The notes below the pieces were generated by a model. That model was not told the origin of the DNA, did no database searches, and saw nothing but the letters and a program-made list of their open reading frames with translations. From Apostichopus japonicus (lineage: Eukaryota > Echinodermata > Holothuroidea > Aspidochirotida > Stichopodidae), in the NCBI RefSeq assembly GCF_037975245.1, contig NC_092570.1:9695501-9759500 (forward strand): 64,000 nt of DNA. The letters run 5' to 3'. Positions 13,495 to 26,110 of the stretch are shown here, one piece after another (position 1 is the stretch's first letter; each line of letters begins with the position of its first letter). The position numbers were made by a program, and so were the translations under genes.

Positions 13495-13894
13495 CAGTGG
13501 TGGAGCTAGGGGTATTGGTCAGGGGGGAGGGCGAAAATGGTCTGTAGGGGTGCTTTCGACACTATCTAAGCGGAGCGCCACCACAGTTTGGCGCGGAGCG
13601 TACATACATTTTTTGAGTAAAGATACTCCCTAGATCGCCGGAAATGACCCTTACCGGGCCTTGCTAATATGCAGATGAACGAAGAATAAATAGGTGTCAT
13701 CGCCATTCTGTCAGAAAATTACACCAACAAAATGTGACAAATGTCGATAGGTATTTGAGAGCGCAAGAAAAAAGTCAATAATCGCGAATAAGTAAAAAGT
13801 GGTAAAAGCTGAAAAGGGCGCCAGCAGTCCATTTGAGTCCGTCAGGGGGGGGGGTGGCATCCGCCCCTCTGACTGTATGATCGCTCCGCCACTG
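13495..13894. mobile_element. hAT-type MITE, copy D
   Basis: A 400-bp element flanked by perfect 8-bp duplications AATTACGT (13487-13494 and 13895-13902). The termini CAGTGGTGGAGC and GCTCCGCCACTG are inverted with one mismatch. The interior carries a GC-rich core, ATCTAAGCGGAGCGCCACCA, which recurs in elements near 23.8, 52.7 and 54.4 kb. Non-coding. Confidence 0.88.
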
Positions 13895-14099
13895 AATTAC
13901 GTAGCACCATGTAATCTGCCTATAACTGCCTAACCTTTGTAAATAGAAAGTATTGATGTTGCAGATCTGTACTTTGGAGACTTGAACAACAATCATATAG
14001 GCCTACTGGAGAGTGAAATTTGGCGAGTAGATATTTAGCCACGGTCGCCAAGTAGCGAGTACTTTAAAAAATATTTGTCGAGGCCTGAAAACATTTAAA

Positions 14100-14480
14100 A
14101 CATGATTTCTCATGGTAGAAATCATGGATACTGTTCATACATGGTATATGGATTTGCCATATTGAGTGCAAAAATCCTATTGCTTGTGAGGTCAAATCTC
14201 CAATAGGTCACCAGAGGTCAAACTCTGACAACCTATTACATGATATCTAACGATGGAAATCGTGGATACCTCTAATACTTGGTGTGTGGATTCATAACAT
14301 TGAGTACAATACCCCTATTGTTTTTTTGTGGAGGTGTGTATGGCCACGTACAGTAGACTGACCTGTGTTTATTATGCCATAGTGTTATTGTAACAGCTAG
14401 TTCTGGTTATACTAAAGCAGAAGCCTAGTGCATTGAAGTCATCGAAACCTCAATGCATTTTGCATTCTGGTTCTAATGGT
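14100..14480 (+). repeat. Interspersed repeat R1, copy 1
   Basis: It contains GGTGTGTGGATTCATAACAT, the phrase ACAGTAGACTGACCTGTG, and ATTGAAGTCATCGAAACCTC. The same order of blocks recurs on the minus strand at about 25745-26110 and 53125-53345 and on the plus strand at about 41755-41965. Boundaries are approximate. The element class is unknown. Confidence 0.75.
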
Positions 14481-17400
14481 GATGTCTCCGACATCCTATC
14501 GAAGGCTGAGGACTGTCAAGTGAGTGGCCTAACTTACATATCAAATATAACCAATACAATGCGGGGCTCAACACCAAATACAGAGAGGCAACAATAAGTA
14601 CACTCGAATCATTGATGCTATAAACATAAATGAAATATGTTTCCAGTAAATAGCATAAGTGATAATGCTCACATCTAGCCGACGTGGCAGTCAATGATGG
14701 ACACCTTGCAGCAAGTCTCAGCCAGGTGCTAATGGCCCTAACCTAATTACTTGCATGTTCCTAATAGACACCTAAATGCATAAATACTAAAATAATATAA
14801 CACCATAATAAGACGTGCATATGCATAGCATAGGTACCACCAAACAGTAGCAAATCTATTTAAGGTCAACCTCTGACAAGAACTGTCACCAAGGGGACTA
14901 AAGAACATACATTAGCCCAAATAAGGAGATAAATGAACTAGCTGATCGGCTTAAGGCTCATTACCGGAAATCACCAACATTACTCGATAACGACTAAGAG
15001 AACAGGTGTAAACAACTTAGTGACGTACTCCCAGAGAATGAGCTCATACACAAAGAGGTGAACACATGAGTCATCTGGTTGCAGATGATCTCTCTCTCTC
15101 TCTCTCTCTCCACCTCTCTCCACCCAGGTGGAGCTTAGCCCTTGAATCTGTGGGCTAATGGGTTCTGTGATGGTTTACTCTTCGTGCTTACACATGGAGG
15201 ACAAATCAATGTCATTCCAAAAAATACAGGCTTAGTCATGACGACTTCCTGTACTGAAGTGACAGGCCATTGAACTCCATGAGCACCAAGAATTTGTAGA
15301 TGGAACCTATCACAGGGAGGGGGAATCTAAATGTGAGTAATTCCTAATTTACCAAAACATGAGGGGTGCTATACAAGACGTTTACTTGTATTCTACTTAA
15401 CAGTGAATTTAGTGCTATCGACTCTCGTGAAAGGCAAACATTGCAAATCGTTTCGTAAGATATTCACCTCCCATTTTTGCTAAATGTTTGGATTTGGAAT
15501 AACAAATACGAAAAAGCGATTTTCTACTTTTCCTTTCTGACAAAAGGTCGCCTCCCAATGACGTATTGATGAGTTAACTAAAAGTAACCAGATGAATGCC
15601 AAATTTGCAGAAAATGCCTTTACAATCATGACTTCATGGTGTGTATCCGGGTCAAGGGGCCTGTATATCATGAACCCGGATTTGTTGACGAAGGCGTTTG
15701 GAATTATCACACCATTGTGTGAGCCGGATACGGAGTGGAAGGGGTTAAGGTATGGGTTGCGCTTCTTTACTCATAGCAGACAAGTGGGAACTGTCTAAAG
15801 CTGCTTTTCGGAGATTTTGTTGTTGTCAATTTTAACCAAGTTTATATAGTATGAATAAACAAGAGTCTCAAATAGCTTCTTAGGTTGCTTTGGTAAGTAA
15901 AAATAAAATATGAGTAATTTATGATTTAAAACAAATGGCCCTGACAATTCGCATGATAGTGTACAATACAAATTTGAAAACACAAATAGAACATTGAAAT
16001 ATTGTCACGCGTCTCCTGCCTCGAGTCCATTTGCCTTTGGACTTTGGACTTGTCCTCAAATATGTCGCAAGTTCGGAATGTCCTACACGTACACGGAGTT
16101 TGGGAAAGTGTCCATCAATTTTCTAGATTCTCTCCGATATTGCAAGATGGCACACTTTGTGTAATTCATATTTAAGACAATCAATTTTAGTTGCTTGCAG
16201 CCGTTAGATCTACAATAAATTATTTGGCAAAACTATAGAGTGACTGAATATATTATGTTGACGTGAGACTGCTTGAAAATTGTCACTGTTGAGGCTACAT
16301 TAGTTTGGAATATTACGTATTGAGGACAAACCGCACATGCGTTCGATTTATGCTTTGCTTCAGGAACAGTGTTTTTTTCTGTGGTTTTTTGTTGTTGTTT
16401 TCTTCCAGTAACTCTTCATTTGTTCGGTCTCTGCGAGTTAGTCAAGATTTAGGCAAAGACGTATACTACGTCGTCTGTATTGTGTGATTGTCTTCTATAG
16501 ACACATTAGTACCAACACAATTCGTATAACAGTCATGATCAAATCTATGATGGGGCTTTTAACAATATGAACTGATGAAAAAGTATTTGCAAGTTATGTA
16601 TTGTTCATGTCTAAAAAATAAAATATAAAAAAAAAACTCGAAGCAAGAGGTAATATGTAAGTGCTGATTTTGTTCCACAACTAAAGCAAGGTTCGAGCTT
16701 TACTTGAGTGTAATTGCTACTTATAAGGTGTTTTATATTAGCCGCATTCTGAAATAGTCAATAGATATTTCATATGAAAGAAGAAAATGAACTATAGTGC
16801 TGTTTAGAGGTCGTTGATTATCTTTATAATTTCCTCTGTATCTTCTATCTACAATATTTTTGGTTGCTTGATCAAGTCATTTGACATACTTGATAAGTCA
16901 TCCACGTGGGCGTTGATTTCCTTCTCAATGTCCGTGTGGTTTGCTTTTTTTTCCTGGGTGTGGGTTTGGGGGCTTAGGGGGGTGGGAGGGGGAGCATTGT
17001 AAATGAGTTCAAGTCAGTGTGCGAATAAGTATGACTCGAAATCATAATCCGTAACGCTGATGGACCGCAAATTAGTTGCTAGGTATCTAGGCTTGGGATA
17101 GGACGCCTACGTGACTCATGACGTCATAAGGTCAAAAGTTCAACTAAGCTTTTTGGCCGATACGGCCGATACGCATAATGCTGAATGGACAAATATGGCT
17201 GTTATCCTGAAACCCATGTAAGAGATCAGACTCTAACTGTCTACAGTAATTATCTTAATTTAGGTTTAACGCAGGAAGAAGTCAAAGGTCAAACTTTGCC
17301 AAACTTGTGTACATACTAAAATGACCGAAACTGTGTGGTTTACTTCTTCCAAGTGAAATCTTTAATGGATATTTTGGTACACGGCTAAATTTGATTGCTT

Positions 17401-17517
17401 AACAAAATTGCAAAAGGTCTATTTTATCTATCACTTTCACATATAAGGGTGATGGATACACTTTTTATTTGTCAAATTAACAAAACCAAAAAACAAAAAA
17501 AGAGGAAAGAACGAGAA
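14481..17517. other. Non-coding, no gene seen
   Basis: AT-rich; a (TC)n microsatellite lies at 15089-15110. Open frames of 60-76 codons here lack family resemblance. Confidence 0.55.
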
Positions 17518-18657
17518 ATGATTGTGAAATTGAAGACTCCAAATAGGTCTTCGGTATATTTTGCGATTGTTCAAGCGATAAGAAAGAATGGAAAAACATA
17601 ACCACAACCATCTACGCTAACGATGATAAAGCCGCGATAGGTTCATATTAGAAAAATGCTTATATGTTAGACAAGTACAGGAAATTTAAACAAGAACCAA
17701 ATGTAAAGTTAAAAACGCAGATATTAGGTACATGCTAACGTGAAAATGATTGTGAAACTGAAGACTCCAAATAGGTTTTCAGTATATTTTGCGATTGTTC
17801 AAGCGACAAGAAAGAATGGAAAAACATAACCACAACCATTTTACGCTAACGATGATAAAGCCGCGATAGGTTCATATTAGAAAAATGCTTATATGTTAGA
17901 CAAGTACAGGAAATTTAAACAAGAACCAAATGTAAAGTTAAAAACGCAGATATTAGGTACATGCTAACGTGAAAATGATTGTGAAATTGAAGACTCCAAT
18001 AGTTTTTCAGTATATTTTGCAATTGTTCAAGAGATAAGAAAGAATGGAAAAACATAACCACAACCATCTACGCTAACGATGATAAGGCCGCGATAGGTTC
18101 ATATTAGAAAAATGCTTATATGTTAGACAAGTACAGGAAATTTAAACAAGAACCAAGTGTAAAGTTAAAAACGCAGATATTAGGTACATGCTAAGGTGAA
18201 AATGATTGTGAAATTGAAGACTCCAAATAGTTTTTCAGTATATTTTGCGATTGTTCAAGAGATAAGAAAGAATGGAAAAACATAACCACAACCATCTACG
18301 CTAACGATGATAAGGCCGCGATAGGTTCATATTAGAAAAATGCTTATATGTTAGACAAGTACAGGAAATTTAAACAAGAACCAAATGTAAAGTTAAAAAC
18401 GCAGATATTAGATACATGCTAACGTGAAAATGATTGTGAAATTGAAGACTCCAAATAGGGTTTTAAGTATATTTTGCGATTGTTCAAGCGATAAGAAAGA
18501 ATGGAAAAACATAACCACAACCATTTTACGCTAACGATGATAAAGCCGTGGTAGGTTCATATTAAAAAAATGCTTGTATGTTAGACAAGTACAGGAAATT
18601 TAAACAAGAACCAAATGTAAAGTTAAAAACGCAGATATTAGGTACATGCTAACGTGA
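17518..18657. repeat. 228-bp tandem array, five copies
   Basis: Unit starts at ATGATTGTGAAA occur at 17518, 17746, 17975, 18202 and 18430, giving periods of 227-229 bp. Copies differ only by scattered substitutions and one- to two-base indels, so the array is young or homogenised. Each unit contains GATGATAAAGCCGCGATAGG and ATGTTAGACAAGTACAGG. No coding potential. Confidence 0.95.
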
Positions 18658-20554
18658 ATGCGGAATGATATCTCGTAAAAAGCGTCATGTTAATTGATTA
18701 ATCAACTTAGAAATAAACTGTAAGAAACAAAACTGGATTGAAAAGTTAAACAAGTAGAAAACATATTTTTAGAGGTATGCTGTATTGGCCCAAAATATGC
18801 TAGAAATTCATATATGGTCACCCTCAACATGGAGAGTAAAGACCTCCAGGAAAGTACTTTTGAAAACTTCTAGCAATTATAGCGTGCTATAATTTAGGGC
18901 CTATGCTGACTACCTTTAAGTATATGATGATATCAAGAAAGTGGTGTGTGATTTTTAGATTAATATTACACATATGTATGCCATTATGATTGGTAATCAC
19001 TAAACTACGTTGGAATATTTTGCTGGTGTCTTATACATTCGCAATTAACATAAAGATCACAAATAAATAAACACTTAATGGATTTCGAACTTCAGTCTCT
19101 AAAAGTGACAATTCTTTGGAGAAGTGAGACATCATCTTTATGTCCATTTACTGCCTCCAACATGCTCATGTGTAGTCTTTCAAAGCTAAATTCGACAGCT
19201 TAAACTCTTTAAGAGCTCAAACGTAAATTGATTAATAATACTTCTACGAATGACATCATTTTCTTAAACAGAGTTTTAGAACTCTGTTATTTACACACAC
19301 TATGTGATATCTCATATTAATTATTATACAGCATGTTAAAAGTTCTTTGACCAGCTAAATCACGAGAAATAAAATATTAACAGATAATTACAAGAGTTTG
19401 TCCAATTATTGAATTCCCTTCGCTGGGTTCTGTTGTTACTCACAAATTAGACCGCACCCCCCCCCCCCCAAAAAAAAAAATTACTGAACTCGTTCCTTAA
19501 GAGCCTGAAAAAACGGTTAACTGTTCCACAAGAAAAAACTTAGTTGGTTAATGGTTAAAAATTGACCCCTCTTGGTCGTGGTGTCTAAGTCTGTGAGAAT
19601 TTCGGTTCAAGGTTAGGTGCAACAACATGAATCGGCCATAAAATGAGAGTCCAAGCCCAAATCACGATTGGGCCTGGCAGAATTTTATTTTAATTGTGGA
19701 CACCTCTAGACACCCGTATGTCACACACTCGGGCTTTCTCTGTTAAGGACACGATTTTGTTTAATGGAATTCTCGTTTTGGTGGGTCTCAAGAGAGGATT
19801 TATCTATTTTGTTCAGTGGATGGGTGTTTTCTTTCTTCTGCACTTCCGAGCGGCCGCAACGACGACTGCATTGGCCCAGTTACGCCGCTCTCTGGAGGTA
19901 TTTCTTCAGATTTATGATCAGTACCATACCATTTGTGAACATTTAACCGCTAATTTCCCCAAATTTCGCAAATGAAGCTATTTGCAACCTGGCAAGATCG
20001 TCTCTCAAGGGAGTGTATAGTAGAACGATTCAGTGAGACCGTTCGGCTTTTTTGACTTCGACTGCAGTGACTGACCGAGTACCGTTTCAAAGAGACCAAA
20101 TATGTTTTAAAGTTATAACTGTGTACTTGTAGACACTATTTCCGAATTGCGGTGTTGTTGCCCTAGGACGCTGTAGTCTCTTCAGATAGTTCTTGCCCTG
20201 TTCTAGCAATTTTGAATCAGATAAAACATATCAAAAGAGGAATTATTCCTCTATGACTCTGTGTAATATATGGTACTTAAGATCCCCACAGTGCACGGGT
20301 TAGGGTGGGGTGAGGTTTCCGCGGCGTTTTTGGTACATCTTTGTCTCTCCTGGCAACTTAACATAGTAATTAAATTTCTCCGGAAAGTATTCGAAGCCCT
20401 GGTGTGGGTACGTCAGCTGTTACATCTTCACTTTCCATATATTTAATGTTAACAGAAGTAATCAATCTGTAACAATCACTCTGTCGTATATTTGACGCTC
20501 CAGTGGGTCCTTTTACTACATTGATTTTCCAGTGTGAGAGCCAAACCCCTTTCC
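18658..20554. other. Non-coding, no gene seen
   Basis: AT-rich sequence with a poly-C/poly-A tract near 19456-19480. Nothing recognised. Confidence 0.55.
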
Positions 20555-20975
20555 CCCTGCGGATGTCCACGATGAACGCCAAGAATCAATCTGCTCTCAT
20601 CAGTGTCTAGTGTGCACATTCCCTGTTACCGCCAGTGTTAGAGCAAGCCCCCTCCCCTCTTCCCCCCCCCCCCTGCGGACATCCATGATGAACGCCAAGA
20701 ATTTATTTGCTCTCATCAGTGTCTATTATGCACATTACCTGTTACCGTCATTATTCTTTAACATATCGTATTACACAAAGGATGCATAAAAGTGACAATA
20801 CATGTTACTCTAATGAAATTGCTTACAGAATTATCAAACACTTCTCTACTGTTCCAACTAAGTGATGCTTCTAGTGGGCAAAGAATTAGCCTCCTCTTCC
20901 TAGAGTCTAATCTCCACATTCCCTGTTTCCGTCACTTTTTTCTTAACATTAAGTACTACACAAAATATGAATAAC
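20555..20975. repeat. Three diverged direct repeats downstream of the lipoxygenase gene
   Basis: The phrase GATGAACGCCAAGAAT, CTCTCATCAGTGTCTA, CACATT, CCTGTTACCG occurs at about 20560-20635 and 20680-20750. A weaker third copy lies near 20878-20940 (CAAAGAATTAGCC, CACATTCCCTGTTTCCGTCA). Copies 2 and 3 also share about 100 bp of following sequence (ATTACACAAA, TGGAATTGCT). Confidence 0.75.
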
Positions 20976-21156
20976 ATACATAGATATCATACTGTAATGG
21001 AATTGCTAAACAAATATTAGTACCGCTAACCACTCTACCGTTCCAATCTAACATCATATAAATAAATGCATGTTGGAGATACTTCTACTGTGTAACTAAC
21101 ACTGGATATGAATTGTCAGTCGAACTGTATTGAAATTATGAGCATCCTCTAATTAC

Positions 21157-23169
21157 CTAAATGCTTATAGCATTGGGAACACTATTTGGGTTCAGATATG
21201 TATATGGTACAAACCTAAATTGATTTTCTCTATCAATAGAGGCACTTATTCGGTTCAGCTTTTCACGAAACCTTTGCAATGCACTCTCACTGGCCGGATC
21301 AAAGAGATATTTGACCTCGAAGTTCCCCAGTGAATTTGTTTCTCGAGTACTCAGGATACGAGAAAAAGTGAGGATATCGATAGTAGTTTCTTTTGAAGGA
21401 AGTGCATTGTGGATGTCATCTTCAGTGCGTGGTACTTTGCTCGTGATTGGAGCACCTTGAAGATAACTTGGGTAATTTGGAGGAAAACCATAATCATCGT
21501 ACTGTGAAAAATTGCATGCTGCATGGGCAACACTACATGTGAAAATGACACAGGTCAATGTGTCTACAAGTTGATCTGCATTTTTAAACTCACCATCGCC
21601 AGGAATTCCTGGTACCCCGAAACCCCCATCAGAAATTGACATCGACAGCGTTCGTGCCCAGTCTTGCAACTCGTAATCGCCTGTGATCAGATCAGCGTTA
21701 CCGTAGAAATTGTTGACGATTTTGCTGACGTACTCCTTGATGGCTTCGTAAGTGGGCATCGCATCATCTCGATAGTAGTAGTTTGGCAAGGATTGAGGAT
21801 CGTCTACTCCTCTCTCCTTCAGGTCAGCTGGTAGATTACCCTGGACATCCAGTCTCCAGTTTTGAAGCTGTCGTGCCATAAGGTCAGTCATTCCTTTGCT
21901 TCCAACCGTCAGAGCGCTGTCTACCCATCCGCCTGGCTCGAGAAGAACACTGATCCCTATCTTATTGATTGCCAGCAGGTACAAGAAATGAGGAGCAAGG
22001 AGGCGAAACATTGGGTGTGATGGCGAGAGTGACCGATGTGCTGCCAGTGCGAATGGCTCCATTATCAGATGGGTAAATCCAAGATGTGTACAACTTTGAT
22101 GAAAATTAGAATCGGCATTGTTGAACCACATTTTGGCCAACAACCAGGTGTAGAAATCGTCGGATGGCAGAAAGACTGGGTTGCTTTCTGATGGGTCTTG
22201 GAAAAGCTGTATAGCCACTGGAAGTAACTTTTTCGCCCCATTCACAAAAAATAATGCCAGTGGAGCTGCGATAATGCGACCCTCAGCGCATGGCAGATCC
22301 TTCATCACTTTGTAGTCAACGTAGTAAAGTCTGTTAGCTTGTATAGCCTGACTTATGGTGAGACCCTCGAGTAATGGTGACAGCATATCATCCGTCACAG
22401 CGAAATTGTCCGGTATCTTCCGACATCTTCGGATTTGTGTCGGATTGCAGTGATTCAGTCTTTGCAATCCAAATGATTCGTCAGACTTCCACGTTTCGCT
22501 TCCGAGCGGCTTTGTAAGGACATCATTGTAGAGGTGAAAGATCTCGTCATAATTTTCCCACTTGCCAGTGAGAATGCTTTCAAGTTTCAAATGAGCAGAC
22601 AACTTTATTTTCATGGATGCGATATCCCACAAATACTCGTTGGAAAACTTTTCGTCGGATGGCAAATGTTTCAGTTGAGGCAACCAATTTGCTATGTACA
22701 CTTTCGTCTGATATTGCTCCTTCTTAATCTGTACTTCATGTCGACGATGGTTAGGGTTTGGGTCATCTTGAGGCAAAACAGTGTCAAATTCTGTGATTCG
22801 AAGCTTCTTGTTGGCGGTAATCCAGCGATGGATTGGAAACACAAAATTTTCTCCGCTGCTACCGGCCTCCCGGATCGTCAGCCATTCGACGTACCAATCA
22901 TCCAGCAATCCGGCAGAATCCCTCCACAGCTCAATAGCTACGATTTCCTTAAACTCCGGAGGAACTTGAATTTCAAAGTCGTCCAAAGTTCCGGCCTCAA
23001 AGTCATTTTGCCAGAGTAAGCTCAATGGAAATTCTTTAGATATGTCCCCTTTCTGGCTTACCAGTGCTAACTTAATATTGCTATCTGTCCCGGCTCCTTT
23101 TTTATCGCCGGTTTTTACCTCAACTCGCATGCTTGGACCATGAACTCCATGCCCACAAATGTTGCCCAT
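21157..23169 (-). CDS. Animal lipoxygenase, intronless, predicted R-type
   Basis: 670 aa in one uninterrupted frame. The start is the first ATG, with G at -3 and +4 and an in-frame TGA upstream near 23218. An N-terminal PLAT domain (about residues 13-117, with GTDSNIKL and NDFEAG loops for Ca2+/membrane contact) is followed by the catalytic domain. The signatures WKSDESFGLQRLNHCNP and YRDDAMPTYEAI are conserved. Non-haem iron ligands are all present: His362 and His367 in THLGFTH, His549 and Asn553 in AHAACN, and the C-terminal Ile670. Lipoxygenases add O2 to polyunsaturated fatty acids such as arachidonate. The Coffa position (AINKIGIS, Gly405, equal to Ala410 of human 5-LOX) is Gly, which predicts R stereochemistry. 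Vertebrate ALOX genes have about 14 exons, so lack of introns suggests a retrocopy or lineage-specific intron loss. The frame has no lesions and keeps TATA and CCAAT boxes, so it is probably expressed. Length is usual for the family. Confidence 0.96.
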   Translation of the reverse strand: MGNICGHGVHGPSMRVEVKTGDKKGAGTDSNIKLALVSQKGDISKEFPLSLLWQNDFEAGTLDDFEIQVPPEFKEIVAIELWRDSAGLLDDWYVEWLTIREAGSSGENFVFPIHRWITANKKLRITEFDTVLPQDDPNPNHRRHEVQIKKEQYQTKVYIANWLPQLKHLPSDEKFSNEYLWDIASMKIKLSAHLKLESILTGKWENYDEIFHLYNDVLTKPLGSETWKSDESFGLQRLNHCNPTQIRRCRKIPDNFAVTDDMLSPLLEGLTISQAIQANRLYYVDYKVMKDLPCAEGRIIAAPLALFFVNGAKKLLPVAIQLFQDPSESNPVFLPSDDFYTWLLAKMWFNNADSNFHQSCTHLGFTHLIMEPFALAAHRSLSPSHPMFRLLAPHFLYLLAINKIGISVLLEPGGWVDSALTVGSKGMTDLMARQLQNWRLDVQGNLPADLKERGVDDPQSLPNYYYRDDAMPTYEAIKEYVSKIVNNFYGNADLITGDYELQDWARTLSMSISDGGFGVPGIPGDGEFKNADQLVDTLTCVIFTCSVAHAACNFSQYDDYGFPPNYPSYLQGAPITSKVPRTEDDIHNALPSKETTIDILTFSRILSTRETNSLGNFEVKYLFDPASESALQRFREKLNRISASIDRENQFRFVPYTYLNPNSVPNAISI

Positions 23170-23260
23170 TGCTGCTTTATTCGGAACAAATATCACCGTT
23201 AAAGTACACCGGTTGTTTCAATGCACCGACTGAATGAGTCTTGCACCCCGAAAGTAGTAG

Positions 23261-23338
23261 TTATTTATACTGTCTGTATAGACAGCGAATCGACATGCAT
23301 GAACTTAAGTAGAAATATATATAGATATGTTTGATTGG
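23261..23338 (-). promoter_or_regulatory. Likely lipoxygenase core promoter
   Basis: On the minus strand TATAAATAA lies at 23261-23269, about 92 bp before the ATG, which would place transcription start near 23235. A CCAAT box lies at 23334-23338 and an inverted one near 23380. Spacing fits a classical TATA/CCAAT promoter; no experimental support. Confidence 0.6.
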
Positions 23339-23591
23339 CTGTGACAAGGATTTCCGCTTCAAATACTTCACGCGGCAACCAATCAGAATGGAGAGTCTAC
23401 TTCATTGATTTTACATAATGGAGAAAATGCAAAGTATACACTTTGTATTTAGCAGAATATCTGTATATCGATTACTACTAAACTCGGAAATATTCTTTTT
23501 CTTTTAAAACTGAATTCAGAGATATGCGACGGTACTTAGACAATCATATCTCTTTCCAGTAGCAACTTATTACTATGTTATGGTAAGGACG

Positions 23592-23905
23592 CAGGCACGT
23601 AGCCAAGGGGGGGGGGGCGAAGGGGGCAGCCGCCCCCCTTGAGCATATTTTGAAATGTTTTTTTTTAATGTTTTTATGATATCGCTAGTAATTTCAAAAG
23701 AGAAAATGCTAAGATGCAACTTACAAGGCATGGGAAGTGCCATTTCCAGCGATCTGGGAGGCATTTTCAGCCATAATTTTCTTGTACGCTTCGCGCCAAC
23801 ACATGGTGGCGCTACGCTTAGATAGTTTGCAATGCCATTTCTACGGCTCTGAAAGTTTGCCTACATTTTCGCCCCTTCCTTGGCAAATTCCTGGCTACGC
23901 GACTG
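23592..23905. mobile_element. hAT-type MITE, copy E
   Basis: A 314-bp element with termini CAGGCACGTAGCCA and TGGCTACGCGACTG (12 of 14 inverted matches). Flanking 8-mers TAAGGACG and TTAGGACG differ at one position. Inside is the reverse complement of the GC-rich core seen in copy D (GGTGGCGCTACGCTTAGAT). Non-coding. It lies about 400 bp upstream of the lipoxygenase ATG. Confidence 0.82.
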
Positions 23906-23913
23906 TTAGGACG

Positions 23914-25744
23914 TATGTAGGCAGCTATATGCGATAGATAACGATGTCTGATTCTTTTGACAAAATGAAAGTCAGACTAGTGTGGCTACACATGCTCCTC
24001 CTACATCAACGGTCATCTTAAATAGCCGAGATCGAATCAAGAACTGAGAGATTTCAAAGAAACACCAATCAAACTTCCAGTATTTGTTTAGGTAGAGAAA
24101 TATTGTTATGAATAACTGACCCAAACTGCAAAAGGGGATAGGTTTCTATTCGGAAGATATCACAGCTTTAACATTCATTCACACATAATGTCTGAATATT
24201 CTGGCAAATCGAAATATGACATCATCGTGCGGCCAAATGCTCCTATTTATTAATCTGTTCATTACCGACAATATTTATATTCTGTAATGGATATATAAGT
24301 TTGCAAATGAACATCCCGATGAAGCATATGAGTGAGCAATAACTATGATGATCGATGGGGCTATTTTATTTATTTTTTACAGCACGGTGTGATTTGGTAC
24401 TCAGATGGTTCTTTTCCCCCTCATTAGCCATACTTCGTATATAGAACAAGATTTTTCTGAATATAAGTTCAAGTTTGATCCAGTGATTGAAATACCACAG
24501 AAAGGTTGGTATTTTAATAGCGGTCTAGTTAACGTAACCTATAACTTAATATGTGTTAGACTGAGAATTATCTCCAATACTGAAACGTATAACCAAATCG
24601 TCAGCAAATCGCCTCCTTTTTTGGGGGATTTATCCAAAAAGAGTTAACTTTTCTTTTTCATTAAAAACCCTGCAGGGAAACAGAGGATAATTTGCCTCTT
24701 ACCGTGGTGTCATTAAAATGGAAATCAATGAAAGTGTAAACCAAACTTAAATTTTCTGCGGTTAATATGGTGACACGAATTCGCCAATAACATAACGATA
24801 GCATTGAATATGAGTCGTCTGCAACAAAATATAGTGGTTGCAAAATACTATTCGTTGCTACACGCCTCCGCAACGTACCGCGACTGAGATATAAATATAC
24901 TGATTCAACATAAACATGTCTATGGTCTCATGGATCAGGTAACAATAACAATAAGATCAACGACAAAGCTCCTCCCCCTCGTTTTCACATGACTGTCATA
25001 TATACGTTAAGTAAGCTATAGACACTACTTCCCACAGGGTATGAACTCCAGGGATAGGGACACAAATCAAAATTTGATTTTGTTTAGGTTTATTATGGAG
25101 GTAAAAACAGCTAGACCTCCATGGGTTTATGTGGGTGCATGCAACAACGAGGGAAGGTGGTGGGACATATTTGAGTTCTGCGTCCGGGAAAACTATCTGA
25201 ATGTGTTTTCCTCCCGAAAACAGGAACAACACACAATTAGAATATTGCTTGTCGTTAACTCAGAATACTTTAAACTTTCAAACGAAGGGAAATAGGGGAA
25301 TGTCTACAATAACGTACTCTCCCTTTTCGGTGGTTTCTATACGGGCCTACTATAGTTTGAACGCTTAGAGTCCGCCTACGAGTGTTTTATCTGAGAAATG
25401 GGGCGAAAAGGATTGGCGTCGCCTGTAATCTCTGAATCCACCCGTACTCTAAAATACACATGTATATAGACATACACAAGTGGAGAACATTTCACTTTAG
25501 TGTAATTTGTCCATTCGGGACAAACTATGTGTCCTGTTTACAAAGCAGTCCGATCAGTGCAAAACAGTGGCGTATCTCATTTGTTCGCTCTGAGAGCTAG
25601 ATCACTTGCGTCTAACTTCGAACAACGTGCAAGAGTAGATCACTACTCTCAATGAAGAATTAAATAATTCAATCGTTTGCGATCGTTATCTTCGTGTAGT
25701 TGGGGATAAGTAAAGGATACCCTCTTTATTTCGAATTAATAAAA
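23914..25744. other. Non-coding, no recognised gene
   Basis: Several open frames of 60-85 codons occur on both strands without family resemblance or clear splice partners. Confidence 0.5.
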
Positions 25745-26110
25745 ACCAGGATGCAAAATGCATTGAGGTTTCGATGACTTAATAGCACTAGACCTCTGCT
25801 TGTTAGTAACCAGAACTAGCCGTTACAATAGAAATCGCCCGTACCAAGGTTTTGATACAATTACACTATGGCATGGTAAGCACAGGTCAGTCTACTGTAC
25901 GTGGCTATACACACCTCCACCAAAAAAACAATAGGGGTCTTGTACTCAATGTTATGAATCCACACACCAAGTATGAGAAGTATCCACGATTTCCATCGTT
26001 ATATATCATGTAATAGGATTTTCACTTTGACCTCTGGTGACCTCAAATGAGATAAGTTGACCTCACAAGTAGCATGATCTTAAACTCAATATTGCAAATC
26101 CATATACCAT
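25745..26110 (-). repeat. Interspersed repeat R1, copy 2
   Basis: Reverse-oriented match to 14100-14480, including GAGGTTTCGATGACTT and CACAGGTCAGTCTACTGTAC. It continues into a region of related TTTGACC/TGACCTTTGACC phrases up to about 26640. Confidence 0.75.

Noticed and set aside
17518-18657. CRISPR-like regular repeat array
   Set aside because: 228-bp units directly abut with no short repeat/spacer alternation, and the DNA is animal.
22534-23019. 161-codon plus-strand frame
   Set aside because: Antisense shadow of the lipoxygenase coding sequence.
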